Source of the DNA: Eledone cirrhosa
Lineage: Eukaryota > Mollusca > Cephalopoda > Octopoda > Eledonidae
NCBI GenBank assembly: GCA_964016885.1
Contig: OZ024744.1
Span: 73,062,474-73,126,473 of the forward strand
Length of the DNA: 64,000 nt
Reading direction: 5' to 3'
Of this stretch, positions 31,018 to 43,402 are shown one piece after another (positions within the stretch are counted from its first letter, which is position 1; every line of letters starts with the position of its first letter). The position numbers and the translations under genes were made by a program. The notes below the pieces were generated by a model. That model had not been told where the DNA came from and did no database searches. It was given only the letters and a program-made list of their open reading frames with translations.

Positions 31018-33199
31018 CATCATCATCATCATCATCATCATTTAACGTCTATCTTCCACGCTTGCAAGGGTTTGGACGGGAATTTTCCCACTTGAGGCAA
31101 GATTGGTTGTCTTGCTCGTATAGGACTGTCTGGCGGGTTTTCTATGGCTGGATGCCCTTCCTAACACCAACCAAGTTTACAGTGTGGACTGGGGAGTTTT
31201 TACCGTGTTACCTACACGGCCACATTACAGCGTGACTGTGTTTTTTTGTCGTGACACCTACACGTCTGGTGGGTTTTCTACGGCTGGGTGCCCTTCCCAA
31301 CACCAACCACGTTTACAGTGTGGACTGGGAGGTTTTTACCGTGTTACCTACACGGCCACATTACAGCGTGACTGTGTTTTTTTGTCGTGACATCTACACA
31401 ACCTCATTTATTTCGGACTGGATGTTGTGGTACAAACATAACTTTACATCGAAAGGGGTGGTGTGGATGGGGTGGGGGTAGTGGAACGGGGGTGTATTTT
31501 GGTTAAGAGGTGCCTACTGACTGTAGGTTTCGCTCTGTACTTAGGCAAGGCGGGTCTTCTGTATTACTGTGTAGCCCCAAAGATCTCGGTCCAGTGACAT
31601 TGTCTTGGAGAGGTGAAAGTGTGTGAGGTCAGAATTTATCAAGTCGTCCCAGGTTTATCTGGGTCTGCCTACTCCGTGGCTACCATCTATTTTTATCGCC
31701 CTGCACTTTTTTATACAGCTGTCGTCTTTCATGCGCATCACGTGACCATACCAACGTAGTCTTCTCTCGAGTAAACAACATCTGATCCCTCTTATTCCTA
31801 ATTTCTCCCTTAGTTCATTTATGCTTTGCCGTTCACGTATATTACTATTACACATCCAACGGAGCATGCAAGCTTCATTCCTCTCCAGTCTGCGTATATC
31901 CTCTGCACATAATGCCCAAGTGTCACTGCCATGTAACATTGCTGTTCGTATGCAGGCATCATACAGCCTGCCTTTCATTTTTAGAGAGAACTCTTTAGCG
32001 GCCAATAGTGGTATAAGCTCTCTGAACCTTTTCCATCCCGTTCTGACTCTAGCTACTGTACTTTCAGAGCCCCCTCCACCACTGCTGATTTTGTCACCCA
32101 GGTAACGGAAGGTGTCCACTATTTCTATAGAACCATCTGGGCAATGGAAGGAGCTAGTATCCTGTGGGCACTTGCTACTACTTATTGCACCTGAGTACCG
32201 GCCACATATAAGATCTATATTCTTAGTTAGCTTACCTGTGATCGCACTACATCTTTTATGCACCCATACTTTGCATTTGGGACATAAAATGGAGTTTCTG
32301 CCTACTCCTTTCCTACACACTGCCATTTCCCAGATGGGACCAATGCCCTATTTTCCTTCCTACAAACTAGAACTTTAATCTTTGACAGGTTAATTTTAAG
32401 GCCTTTTGATTCTAGGCCATGCTTCCATGTTTGGAATTTCTTCTCTAATTCAGCCATTGATTCAGCTATGAGCGTTAGATCTTCTGCGTATAAGAGTTCC
32501 CATGGGCAGCCAGTCTTGAACTCCTCTGTTATAGCCTGAAGGGCAATAATAACTAGTAGGGGGCTAAGGACGGAGCCCTGATGAACACCAACTTTTACGC
32601 TAAACTCTTCACTATATTCGTTGTTAATTCTAACCTTGCTGACTGTTTCTTTATACATGGCTTGTATAGCTCTCACAAGCCATTCATCAACACCTAGTTT
32701 TCTAAGAGCCCACCAGATAATGGAGCGGGGGGACTCTGTCAAAGGCTTTCTCCAAGTCAACAAAAGCTAAGTATAGGGGTTTACTTTTAGCTAGGTACTT
32801 CTCCTGTAGTTGTCGTACAATGAAAAGAGCGTCTGTGGTACTTTTACCTGACACAAACCCGAACTGCATTTCATCTAGATCAATTCGCTCTCTGATTAGT
32901 TGCGCTATTCCTTTTTCTGTGACCTTCATGACCTGGTCAATTAATTTAATGTCTCTATAGTTTCCCCTATCTAGGGCATCTCCTTTACTCTTGTAGCAGT
33001 TAATGATGATGCTGCTGCTACGCCAGTCCTTCGGAACGACCCCATTCTGTATGACTTGGTTTACTATCCGGGTGACCATAGTTCCAGATGCTTTCAGCAT
33101 TTCAGCAACTATTTCCAAAGGCCCAGCCGCTTTGCCTGTCTTCATATCTTTGATCGCCTTACTTATTATATTACCTTCAACTTGCACTGCTGGTCCCTC

Positions 33200-33205
<6 letters not shown>
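31018..33205 (-). mobile_element. LINE, long-UTR family, longest copy (RT, zinc finger, C-terminal region, 3' UTR)
   Basis: Read on the minus strand from 33205. It starts inside the RT fingers (KDMKTGKAAGP) and lacks the endonuclease. RT blocks follow: FGFVSGKSTTDALF, AFVDLEKAFDRVP, HQGSVLSPLL, and LLYAEDLTLIAES, where the catalytic YADD has become YAED. After the RT come a Cys/His zinc-finger-like region (CPKCKVWVHKRC), then TFRYLGDKIS, TAMLHGSDTWAL and RRLRWYGHVMRMKDD. At least two frameshifts break the coding (near 32.75 and 32.31 kb). The 3' UTR (31018-31655) holds a 136-bp tandem duplication and ends in (ATG)n. Non-LTR retrotransposon, RTE-like by its C-terminal blocks; clade not certain. 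Confidence 0.88.
31128..31399 (-). repeat. 136-bp tandem duplication inside the LINE 3' UTR
   Basis: Units 31128-31263 and 31264-31399 both carry GGTTTTCTA-GGCTGG-TGCCCTTCC and TTACAGTGTGGACTGGG, with few differences. The copy at 49070-49260 has one unit. Confidence 0.8.
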
Positions 33206-33214
<9 letters not shown>

Positions 33215-33230
<16 letters not shown>

Positions 33231-33440
33231 CTGATGGTAGCTAAGATGCTTCCATAGGTGGTATGCCGGTTGAGCACTCTATGCTCTTACAGAGTAGAGT
33301 ATGATAGAATAGAAAACAATTCAGACAGATCCACACAATGATCGCGTCTCGAGCTGTCCACCGGCGAAACAATTGTAACACACAATAATTGAGTTCAGAT
33401 GCATCACTGATTTTTCGTTTTCTATTCTATATATATATAT
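33215..33440 (+). repeat. Unclassified repeat between (TA)n tracts with a GAAAC-N4-GUA segment
   Basis: Contains GAGCACTCTATG, shared with 48850-48880, and GGCGAAACAATTGTAACAC. The strand expected to be CUGANGA reads CUCGAGC, so it is not called a ribozyme. Confidence 0.4.
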
Positions 33441-34101
33441 ACAAACAAAATTTAAAAAAAACAGTACACATTAAAAACAAAAACAAAAAAAATCTAGAGA
33501 CAATTGAAATTGAAACGGAATCTAAAAAAAAAAGAAGCCAAAATCTAATTGTATTACTAGAAATGTTCTTGATGAGCATTTAATAAAAATATGTAGTAAT
33601 ATTGATTTGATATGATTAATTTGGTGAATGTTGCTAGTTGTGTGCATCTATTTTTTTTTTTCTATTATATCTTATCATACCACTTCTATTATATCTCACC
33701 ATTCCATTTTTTTTTGTTTTTTGGGAGGGATTTTTTGTTGTTTTTTTTTCTTTTTTTTCTTATATCCACCATGTTATTCCTGCAAAAAAAAAATGTGTTT
33801 ATATATATATATATATAAAATCGAATATGTAATTACAGAAGTGGAGTGGAATATTCCCTACAAATTAACCCTGTTTCACACAGACATGCTGTCTGTGTGT
33901 CTCTCTATGTCTATCTATCTCGACCTATCTCTCTTTCTATCTTTCACTCTCTGACCACTTTCTCGTTCTACACCCACCATCCACCCACCCAATCTCTTTC
34001 TTTTTCTCTTTCTTTCTTTCTCTCCCTCCCTCCTTTCCCTTGTTCTCTTGTCTGTTTCTCTCTCTGACCATTTTCTCATTCTTCACCCCCATCCCACCTC
34101 A

Positions 34102-34103
<2 letters not shown>

Positions 34104-34174
<71 letters not shown>
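34104..34174. repeat. (CT)n microsatellite
   Basis: About 35 perfect CT units. Confidence 0.95.
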
Positions 34175-34176
<2 letters not shown>

Positions 34177-34262
34177 GTGATCACATTAGTTTTCTAGCAT
34201 TGAAATACTGTTCCTTTCTGATTCTTTTTAATTATTCTGCAATGTACTATATATATATATAT

Positions 34263-34790
34263 ACCATCATCATCATCCGCTTTTCCATGCTTGCAAGGGT
34301 GGGACGGGCCCTCATCATCACAACATCTCTCCATTCGTCAGGGTCCCTCGTCAGCTCTCACCACCTCCGCCCATGATTTCCGTGGTCATCCTCTACTGTG
34401 TCTTCCTTCTACTGGTATTTCTTGGCACTTCTTTACCCAGCAGTCATCCTCCATTCACATCACATGTCCATACCAACGCAGTCCTCTCTCCCGCACGCTA
34501 CAGTTTATTCCTCTTATACACAGTTTTACTCTCAACTTGTTTAGGCTTGGTCATTCATGCACATTGACATTGCACATCCAACAGAGCATGCTTTTTTCAT
34601 TTCTCTCCAGCCGTTGCTGCCCATGTCTCACTACAATGCAGCATCACACATCTCACACAGGCATCATATAACCAACCTTTCATTAGTAAGGAGAAACCCT
34701 TCATTGTCAACAGAGAAAACAGCTCCCTAAACTTCTTCCATCCTGTCCTTATTCTAGATACTATGGCCTTGGAGCATACACACACACTCA
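34263..34790 (-). mobile_element. LINE 3' part, short-UTR family
   Basis: Reverse copy. (ATC)n and CGCTTTTCCATGCTTGC start it; the minus strand encodes RIRTGWKKFRELFSLL and MLHCSETWAATA. The internal RWYGH region is degenerate. Confidence 0.78.
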
Positions 34791-34822
34791 ATATATTTAA
34801 CACACACACACACATATATATA

Positions 34823-35705
34823 CAGGGTGTGGACGATATTTGTTCACAAGATTACTGTCTAGGAAAAAATAACACAGTAGTTTTATTTTTAAGATATATT
34901 TATCAAACTTGGGTCAGTTTGTCTTCATGACTTGTTCTTTCGATCTCACTCAATAAACCCGCCATTGGCTTTGATGATGGCCTTAAGGCGGCCTCGGAAC
35001 CGGCTACAGGCCTTTGTCACTGTCCCCTGACTTAGGCCCCTAATGGCATTTGTGATCCTGGCATTCAGATCGTCTTTCGTATTGCAGCTAGATCTGTTGG
35101 TGTCTCGTTCCACTGCGCCCCGCACAAAGAAGTCAAGGGGGTTGCAGTCAGGCGAGCTGGGAGGCCAGATGTCAGGTGAAGTGTGGTCGACGAAGTTCTC
35201 TGACAGCCAGCCTTGGGTCTTTCGGCATGTATGGCAGGGCGCTGAGTCTTGCTGCCACACGTATGGCCTACCTGCAGCTACCTGGTCGATCCAGGGCTTT
35301 ACTACCTCGCTCAGAATGTAGATGTAGCCATCGGTGTTCAGCTTGAGGCCCTCAGGGAAGAAGTGAGGTGGCATGACGTCACCTTGACAGCTGACGACAC
35401 CTAAGACGAATGCTGTCGCTGGAAACTTTGTCTGCATGACTCTGGGCACGTCTTTGGATGAGACAGCGAGCCACCTGTTGTTCTGGGAGTTTCTGAAATT
35501 TCCTTATTTGTCCTCCCGGTGCGGATTCCAAGAACTCCATGTCTCTTCCACAAATTTGGAGGTTCAAAATTATTCATAATCAATTATTCTGAAAATAAAT
35601 AATGGAAATATAGTCTGTTTTTATGAAGACAAGAGTGACAACGGAAGTAAAAAAAATGTGCATATAATTAGCAGTTGAAAATTGAGAACAAATATCAACA
35701 CCCTA
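34823..35705 (-). mobile_element. Mariner/Tc1-like transposon, internally deleted
   Basis: 883 bp inside TA dinucleotides. The inverted ends share AGGGTGT followed by ATATTTGTTC (left CAGGGTGTGGACGATATTTG, right read inward TAGGGTGTTGATATTTGTTC). It encodes the C-terminal half of a transposase on the minus strand. The N-terminal DNA-binding half and the first catalytic Asp are missing, so it cannot move itself. Confidence 0.82.
34946..35449 (-). pseudogene. Mariner/Tc1-like transposase, C-terminal half
   Basis: 167 codons containing GDVMPPHFFPEGL, RPYVWQQDSAPCHT with the second catalytic Asp, IWPPSSPDCNPLDFF with the third acidic residue 33 positions on, and CSRFRGRLKAIIKANGGFIE at the C-terminus. 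In the complete enzyme these residues cut and join the transposon ends. A second minus-strand frame at 35401-35583 shows remnants of the region just upstream (EISETPRTTG), so a frameshift near 35.45 kb and a large deletion upstream have killed the gene. It stops at TGA close to the left inverted end, as expected for the family. Confidence 0.8.
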
Positions 35706-35821
35706 TATATATATATACATACATACCCACACATATATTCACGCACACACATATATATGGTGGTGCACCAGCATGGCCTCAGCCTGTCACCTGGAACACA
35801 ATAGAGTAATATATATATATA

Positions 35822-35878
<57 letters not shown>
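35822..35878. repeat. (GT)n/(TA)n microsatellite
   Basis: Simple repeat. Confidence 0.9.
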
Positions 35879-35879
<1 letters not shown>

Positions 35880-36075
35880 ATACAGAATATAAAACAATCA
35901 AATTTTTGTTTAATGCATTTAATTGTTGATGATCATTTCCTCCAGATAAATGTCTGGAATCATCAGAGCATACACAATGTTTAAACAAGTAGTTACATTA
36001 TATACAAGTAAATACAATATATTACCCTTTCTTATTTATAATTGTATATAGATTATATATATAAATATAAATACT

Positions 36076-36107
<32 letters not shown>

Positions 36108-36108
36108 A

Positions 36109-36300
36109 GGGCGGTGGATTGGCAGTATCAGTAGAGGGTCGGACGCCATGCTTTGTAGCACAGTTACGTCCCTTTACGGACTGAATTCAAATCCCGCCGA
36201 GGTTAACTTTGCCTTTTATCTTTACGGGGTCGATAAAATAAAGTACCAGTAATGTACCAGTAATTGCTGGCCTTGTGCCTAAAGTAGAAACAATTATTAT
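36109..36300 (+). mobile_element. tRNA-derived SINE, type B
   Basis: Head GGCGGTGGATTGGCAGTATC, B-box region GACTGAATTCAAATCCC, (ATT)n tail. Confidence 0.83.
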
Positions 36301-36795
36301 TATTCCCAGCATTTTGTTGAAAGATGGGTGAGAGAGGCAAGAATGGCCCGAGTGAATGGGCCTACTCTGAGTATGTGTCTGTAAATTAAAGGTGGAAAAC
36401 TGGGAGAGGGCACTTGCCCAGGTGGTCAGGGTCACTGTGGCTTTTTAATGGGCTTTCTCCACGAATGTCACTCGGAAGTCTCCCCCGTATTGGGGAATTT
36501 TTCATTGTTAATTTTTGTTACATCCTCTGTTTTTGTTTTTTACATGCAGAAATACCCATTTGTACCGTCCTGTACTGTCCTTAATGTCTAATTTATGTAA
36601 ACCCTTGTGGTTAATAAAGAAAGCATTATTATTATTATTATTATTATTAATATATATATATATATAATGATGTATGAATGCTCAATAACCAAAATATGGT
36701 GAAACTGGATAAAATTACTGTAACAAGTTGAATTTTTATAGGTAACTGACGCTTAAGAGACCACATCTAGACTGGCTACTTCTATTATAGTTTAA

Positions 36796-37003
36796 TCCTT
36801 TAGCATTTACATTACTCTATATTTACTATTGTATTTTCATAGTAAAGGCTTTATCTCACATAATATCGAATCTATGAGATTTTGATGTTATTTAATTTGA
36901 TAACAATACCTTCATATCGGTATGAGTGTCCGGTTACAGCTGGTTTGAACAGAATAAGGTGAGAGAATTCTGGCTGGATATGGCCGGTTTAAATGCTAAA
37001 GGG
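36796..37003 (+). mobile_element. TTAA-flanked MITE
   Basis: TTAA|TCCTTTAGC at the left and GCTAAAGGG|TTAC at the right. Interior as in the 5.4-kb copy. Confidence 0.7.
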
Positions 37004-37508
37004 TTACATTGTTGCAGCCCTTGTGCTTTTATTTTATTTATTTATTTTTTTTTTGCTGTGAATAACAAGGTGGATATAGTAGATATGTCTCATTTGCCTG
37101 GATGTAGAGGGCCTTTCCTTTAGAGCAGAGTATGTTCTTATGTTCCAAATTAGTTGTTTTTTTTTCCTTTGACTGTCAGTCTTATGAAAGCACTCTGCAC
37201 ACAAAGCTTTACACTTCAGAAGTATGTCGTCCCAATATTTTAGATCAAACTCTAATTGCCTCAGACCCTCCTTCATCTTATCCTTGTAGTGCAGCAGTAG
37301 TCTTCCAATATGTTTTTCTAGGACATTTAGAGGTTAGCAATGAAGAAGTATGATGCACCTCACACAGCACATTTGTGTGTATAACAAGGATTTTTCCACT
37401 GTTTCTTAGATTATATTTTTCAAAGGCATTGTAGTCTATGCAGTCTAGTGTCATAGCATCCCATGAAACTTAGATAGTCTATGTGAAACAAATCTAGAGA
37501 GTTGATTT

Positions 37509-37735
37509 CATCATCATCATCATCATCATCATCATTTCCGTTTAACGTCAATTTTTCCACGCTTGCATGGATTAGATGGGTCGTCCACACCGGGAGGCAA
37601 GTATGGCCAGGGTAGGCCATATATTGCACCTTGCTCCAGCGAGGACTGTAAATTTGGCTGGGTATTTTACAGCTGGATACCCTTCCTAAACCATCCACGT
37701 TTACAGTGTGGAACTGGATACATATGCTTATATAT
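37509..37735 (-). mobile_element. LINE 3' UTR fragment
   Basis: (ATC)n, TTTAACGTCAATTTTTCC, GCATGGATTAGATGGG and ACAGCTGGATACCCTTCC. Directly followed by a second copy in the same orientation. Confidence 0.68.
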
Positions 37736-37736
37736 C

Positions 37737-39109
37737 ATCATCACAGTTTTACGTCCATTCTTCCATGCTAGCATGGGTTAGACGGGTTGTCCTGTTGTGG
37801 GCAGAAGCCGGTCAGCTGACCATGTCCTGCTCATACAGGAACTGATTCTGGCTTGATTTCTGCAACTGGATGCCCTTCCTAACACCAACCTCATTTACAG
37901 TAAGTGCTGTGTGCTTTTTTCCCGTGGCGCCTACACATCCACTTTACAGTGTGGGCTGGGTGCTTTTTTGCCGTGGCACCTCCACGACCACTTTGCAGTG
38001 GGGGGAGTGGGAGGGGGCGCATATTGTCTATATGCTTCAGCTTCGGCTTGTACTCGAGGGAAGTTCGGTCTTCTGTATTACTGCATGACCCCAGAGGTCA
38101 CTACCATGTAACATTGCTGTTCGTATACACGCATCATACAGTCTGCCCTTCATTTTGAGGGGAAAGCCTTTTGTAGCTAGCAGTGGCAGTAGCTCCCTGA
38201 ACTTTTTCCATCCCGTTCTTACCCTAGTTATTGTACTTTCCGAACACCCACCTCCGCTGCTAATTCGGTCACCTAGGTAGCAGAAGCTGTCTACTGTTTC
38301 TACAGAGCCCTCCCAGAGTTTGGTGGTGCTTGTTTCCTGTGGCCGTTTGCCTCTTGCTGTCCCAGCACAGTTGCTACATGTGAAGCCTACATTCTTAGTT
38401 AAGCTTCCTGAGATCCCCCTACATCTCTTGTGTATCCATTGTTTGCATTTGGGGCAGAGGATGGAGTTCCAACCTAAACCTTTCCTACATACTGAGCAAG
38501 GCCATTTTCCTGAGGGGATCTGGGTTCTGTTTTCTCGTCTACATACAAGGACGTTAGTCTTTGTCAGGTTTACTTTGAGACCCCTTCTTTCTAGTCCCTG
38601 CTTCCATGTTTGGAATTTCTTCTCTAATTCTACCCTAGATTCAGCTATAAGTGCAAGGTCATATGCATACAGGAGTTCCCATGGGCATCCGGTCTTAAAC
38701 TCCTCCGTTATTGCCTGCAAAACTATGATGAACAGGAGAGGGCTAAGAACAGAGCCCTGGTGGCCACTGATATGTATGCTAAATTCCTCACTGTAGTCAT
38801 TGCTAACCCTAACTTTGCTGACTGCTCCCCTATACATGGCTTGTACAGCTTTCACAAGCCATTCATCTACTCCTAGTTTTCTAAGAGCCCACCAGATTAT
38901 AGCATGGGGAACTCTGTCAAAGGCTTTCTCGAGATCGACGAATGCCAGGTAGAGCGGCTTACTCTTAGCTAGGTACTTTTCCTGTAACTGCCTCACAAGG
39001 AAGTGGGCATCAGTGGTGCCTTTTCCTGGCACAAACCCAAATTGCATCTCATCTAGTTTCACCCGGTCCCTAATCAACTGTGCTATAACTCTTTCTGTTA
39101 CTTTCATGA

Positions 39110-39112
<3 letters not shown>
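37737..39112 (-). mobile_element. LINE, long-UTR family, second longest copy
   Basis: The minus strand has one frame of 356 codons (39107-38037): FGFVPGKGTTDAHF, AFVDLEKAFDRVPHA, HQGSVLSPLLF, LLYAYDLALIAES (YADD changed to YAYD), CSVCRKGLGWNSILC and CPKCKQWIHKRC, SFCYLGDRIS and GWKKFRELLPLL. It then jumps at MLHGSD straight into 3' UTR, so the RWYGH region is deleted. The 5' end is lost in a (TA)n tract at 39113. The 3' UTR is like 49.7-50.0 kb. Confidence 0.87.

Positions 39113-39160
<48 letters not shown>
39113..39160. repeat. (TA)n microsatellite
   Basis: Simple repeat truncating the LINE 5' end. Confidence 0.9.
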
Positions 39161-39162
<2 letters not shown>

Positions 39163-39281
39163 GTAATAATAAATACAAAGACCAAAATCGAGAGAGGACT
39201 TGATACGAGTTGTATAACATCATAATCATCATCGTTTAAAATCCATTTTCCACTCTAGTGTTTGATTTTTTTCCTTTAAAC

Positions 39282-39636
39282 CAAAGGTTCCCAAACTTTT
39301 TTTGCTCACCCCTCACAGCCACATATTACTCTCAGCGCACCCCAACCATATTTCCAGGTAGACCTGCCTATACATGATATATAATAAATAAATATATATA
39401 ATAAATAATATAATATATACTATGTATAAATAAATAAATATTTTTTATTTTACTATATTTATATATAATATGTATCATTTGATATTTAATATACTATTAT
39501 ATCATCTCTACCACCTCGACACCTCACCACCATCACCACTGCCCCCATAGGCCCCAGCACCCCTTCCTGAATGTTCTCAACGCTCCCCCCCCCCCCATCC
39601 CCCAGGGAGTGGTAGCGCCCACTTTGAGAACCTCTG
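39282..39636. mobile_element. hAT-like MITE with 8-bp flanks
   Basis: Ends CAAAGGTTCCCAAACTTTTT and (reversed) CAGAGGTTCTCAAAGTGGGC. Flanks CTTTAAAC/CTCTAAAC differ at one base, as expected for a hAT target duplication. AT-rich non-coding centre. Confidence 0.72.
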
Positions 39637-39903
39637 CTCTAAACTGTCAACATTTCATACATTTACACTATCGAGGTTGCTGTGGAACCAAAGAGAGCAA
39701 AATAATAAAATGATGATCTTGATAGGGTTATCATGATAAAGCTTGACTGTAATGCATTTGGTCTTGATTGATGCACAAGTTCAGTTTTTGTGATACTAAT
39801 GGTGAGATCAATAGCTTTTAGCATGGTTCTACTTCTACAACAAGATGTTCTTCCTATTGCAAACCATCTTACAGGGTACATGCACAAACAAACACACACA
39901 TAC

Positions 39904-39934
<31 letters not shown>

Positions 39935-40160
39935 AAAGTAATAACAAAAATAACAAAACAAACGGCACAGTACATGGAAGAAATATATTAGTTTAACGCT
40001 TGAAATAGCAGGAATAGAGTATTACGTTTCACACACTAGTCCTTCATCAGAAGATAGAGTTAGAAAGTAAAGAGCGATGAGAGGAAGGAACAAGGAAAAT
40101 GAGAAAAATGTTCTGGAGAAGAAAAACATGGTAGTATTAATCATTTAACATCCAATTTCT
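39935..40160 (-). mobile_element. Repeat carrying a minimal hammerhead-like core (sister of 3.2-3.4 kb)
   Basis: Matches 3205-3410, including GTTTAACGCTTGAAATAGCAGG. Core CUGAUGA (minus, 40044-40050), AGGACUAGUGUGU and GAAACGUA (40023-40030). Stem II is weakened and the stem I partner lost. Confidence 0.5.
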
Positions 40161-40261
40161 ATATATATATAATTAGAGAGAGAGTGGGAGAGAGAGATTT
40201 TAAGAATGAATTCATACTTTACTTATGTGTGCTTTTTATTTAATAATCACAATTTAGCTGT

Positions 40262-40330
40262 ACTCATCATCATCATCATCATCATCATCATCGTTTAACG
40301 CCCATCTTACACACTAGTATCAAACCAGTA
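40262..40330 (-). repeat. Minimal LINE tail
   Basis: (ATC)n, GTTTAACGCCCATC and ACACACTAGTATC only. Confidence 0.55.
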
Positions 40331-40624
40331 ACTCTGCAAGTTTATCTCTTCATTAGCAGAAAAAGAGATTGATTGATCATCTGCCTATGCTGTGAGATAA
40401 ACCTGCTGTGTTTATTTTTCATAGCCAGATTAAATTGTGCATGGAACATTTACAAGTAAATAGTTAACAGAATTAAATCAGGCCTCATTTAATACTTGTA
40501 TTAATCTGTATTATTTTCCCACAATATATGCTGTTATTTCAGCATGAAAAAAATGACATATTCAATAGCAAGAGAAAGAAAGATTGCCTGAAAGAAATTA
40601 AATAGCATTATAATAGTGCATTAG

Positions 40625-40832
40625 AAGAGTCAGTTGAATGTCAGATAAAATGCTTTGTAGCATAGAGTTGCGGCCGTTTATGCTCTAAATTCAAATTCCA
40701 CCAAGATTAGCTTTGTCTTTCATCCTTTCAGAGGTCGATAAAATAAAGTAACAGTAACGCAGTGGGGTCGATTTAATTAACTTACACTTCCCCTTTCCCC
40801 AAAATTGCTGGCCTAAATCAGAAATGACCATT
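40625..40832 (+). mobile_element. tRNA-derived SINE, type B, diverged
   Basis: ATAGAGTTGCGGCCGTTTATG, AATAAAGTAACAGTAACG and ATTGCTGGCC segments are retained; the head is degenerate. Confidence 0.68.
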
Positions 40833-41104
40833 TTTAGAAATATGAAAACATAGGGATATTTTTCTATGGGTAGAAAATATTGGGATCGCTCTGACTAGTT
40901 TCATTTCTACTTGAAAATTCATCAGAAAATATATGTAAGCAGTTATAGTAATCGCTCAACACTATTTTGTGTTTCAGTACTTAGACTGCAGCCATGTTAA
41001 GGCCTTGACTTAGTTGATCATATTGACCCCAATACTTATTTCTTCAAGTCTGGTACTTATTTTATTGACCTGGTTTTTTGTCAAAATGTTAATTCTTAGG
41101 ATGC

Positions 41105-42455
41105 AACAAGCATAAACATAGACACAGATACAGTTTGGTTTTGTACCTTGGAATAGTACAACAGATGCCCTCTTCTTAGTGAAACAACTTCATGAGAGGT
41201 TCTTAGAGAAGAATAAGCCACTGTACTTAGCCTTTGTTGACCTAGAGAAGGCCTTTGATATAGTACCCCGATCTGTCACCTGATGGTCCCTAAGGAAACT
41301 AGGTGTAGAAGAATGGCTTGTGAGGACAATGCAAGCTATGTACAGGGGTGCTGTCAGTAAAGTGAGAGTAGGAATGGAGTTTAGTGAAGAATTCCAGATA
41401 CAAGTAGAAGTACAAGCCCACTCTTGTTCATTATAGTTCTCCAAGTCATAACAGAGGAGTTTAAGACTGGCTGCCCATGGGAACTTCTCTATGCTGATGA
41501 TCTGGTACTTATAGGAGAATCAGTAGAGGAGCTAGAGAATAAATTCTGGCTACGGAAACAGCAGTTGGAATCAAGAAGACTGAAAGTGAACCTAGCTAAG
41601 ACTAAAGTGTTGATAAGTAGAAGAGAGGACAAAACTCTGATTCCATCAGGGAAATGGCCATGTTCGATATGTAGAAAAGGAGTTGGCATAAATTCTATAA
41701 AATGTGCGCAATGCAGATCTTGGATACACAAGAGATGTAGTGGGATAGCAGGCAAACTAACAGGTAGTGAAAACTACATATGCAGTAGATGTACAGTAGA
41801 AGGTGCAGTGATAGACACATTTTTCAAATGGAGGTAGGATCTATAGAGGCGGTTGATAGCTTCCGATCTTAGGTGATCAGATTAGCAAGGGAGGAGGGTG
41901 CTCCAAGGCCATAGTATCTAGAATAAGGACGGGTTGGAAGAAGTTTAGGGAGCTCTTCCTCTGTTGACAAAGAAGGGTTTCTCTCTACGAACGAAAGGAT
42001 AGTTATATGATGCTTGTGTGAGATGCGTGATGCTGCATGGTAGTGAGACATGGGAAGCAACTGCGGAGGCTATGCGACAGCTGGAGAGAAATGAAACAGT
42101 CATGCTGATGTGTAATGTCAATGTGCATGTACGACCAAGCATAGACGAGTTGAGAGAGAAACTGGGTATAAGAGGGATAAGGTGTAGTGTGTGGGAGAGA
42201 AGACTGCATTGGTATGGACATGTGATGCACATGGAGGATGACCGCTTGGTAAAGAAGTGCCAAGAAATCCCAGTAGAAGGAAGACACAGTAGAGGAAGAC
42301 CATGAAAAACATGGGTGGGGATGGTGAGAGCTGACCTCAGATCGCTGAAGCTCACAGAGATAACGAAGGACCGTGACAAATGGAGAGATGATGTGCTGAA
42401 GAGGACCCATCCCTCCCTTGCCAGCAGGGAAAAGTGTAAGTAAAATGATGATGGT
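41105..42455 (+). mobile_element. LINE, short-UTR family, best-preserved copy
   Basis: It begins inside the RT (FGFVPWN, TTDALFLVKQL) and continues AFVDLEKAFDIVPR with one in-frame stop, the SLRKLGVEEWLV block, and LLYADDLVLIGES with intact YADD (frame 41424-41837). Then come ICRKGVGINSIKC and CAQCRSWIHKRCSG as a zinc-finger-like region, then in other frames GWKKFRELF, MLHGSETWEATAEAM, RPSIDELREKLGIRG and RRLHWYGHVMHMEDDR. It ends in AGCAGGGAAAAG and (ATG)n. Several frameshifts and stops make it non-functional. The endonuclease half is absent. Confidence 0.86.
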
Positions 42456-42598
42456 GACAGAAACACATATACAATATACTTCTGCAGTTCTATCTACCAA
42501 ATTCCACTCACAAAGTACTAGTCAACACAAGACACTTGCTGAAGGATTCCAGAACCTTTTGGTTTTGAAGTGAACTTTTTACCACATAACCAGGCCTG

Positions 42599-42930
42599 TG
42601 AAGGCGCACGGCTTAGTGGTTAGAGCATTGGGCTTGCAATCAGCAGGTTGTGAGTTTGATTCTCGGACCGGGTGATGCGTTGTGTCCTTGAGCAAGACAC
42701 TTTATTTCACATTGTTTCAGTTCACTCAGCTGTAGAAATGAGTTACGACATTACTGGTGTCAAGGTGTATCGGTGATTGCCTTTCCCTTGGATATTATCG
42801 GTGGCATGGAGAGGGGAGTCTGGTATGCATGGGTGACTGCTGGTCTTCCACAAACAACCTTGCCTGGACTTGTGCCTCGCAGGGAAACTTTCTAGATGCA
42901 AATGTCATGGTCATTTATGAACGAAGGAGG
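42599..42930 (+). mobile_element. tRNA-derived SINE, type A, alternative 3' part
   Basis: Head GGCGCACGGCTTAGTGGTTA, B-box GGTTGTGAGTTTGATTC, core TTGAGCAAGACACTTTAT. After TGTAGAAATGAG it continues into ACTGGTGTCAAGGTGTATCG and GGGTGACTGCTGGTCTTCC, not the LINE-type tail. Confidence 0.78.
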
Positions 42931-43189
42931 TCTTTACCTTACCTGATTATACTGAACAAACATGGGCTGGTATTTCAAACAAATTGAGATATGTTGATCT
43001 CTTTGTTAAAGTAAAAACACTTTCTAGAAACTTAATTACGTAATAAAAATACTTCCAAAGTTATATTTAAAATATGATTTAGACATATATCTGTTAAACG
43101 TAACACATTCCAACTGATCTTATCTGAAGTATAATACCACAGTGATCATTATCATCATAAGCCTCATCATCATCATCATATATACCATT

Positions 43190-43402
43190 GAGCATTTAAA
43201 CCAGCCATATGCGGCCAGAGTTCTCTCTCTTCTTTCTGTTCAAACTGATCAAAACTGGCCACTCTTACTGATTTTAAGGTATTGTTGTCGAAATAGATAT
43301 CAAAATCTCATAGATTCGATTTTATGTGAGATGATTATGTGAGGTAAAGCCTTTATCATGAAAATACAATAGTATATATAGAGTAATGTAAATGCTAAAG
43401 GG
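43190..43402 (-). mobile_element. TTAA-type MITE
   Basis: Reverse copy. Right end AATGCTAAAGGG|TTAA; left end short of CCCTTT. Confidence 0.65.

Noticed and set aside
33340..33375. Hammerhead at GGCGAAACAATTGTAACAC
   Set aside because: The 3' side fits (GAAAC-N4-GUA), but the 5' strand reads CUCGAGC and no stem II forms.
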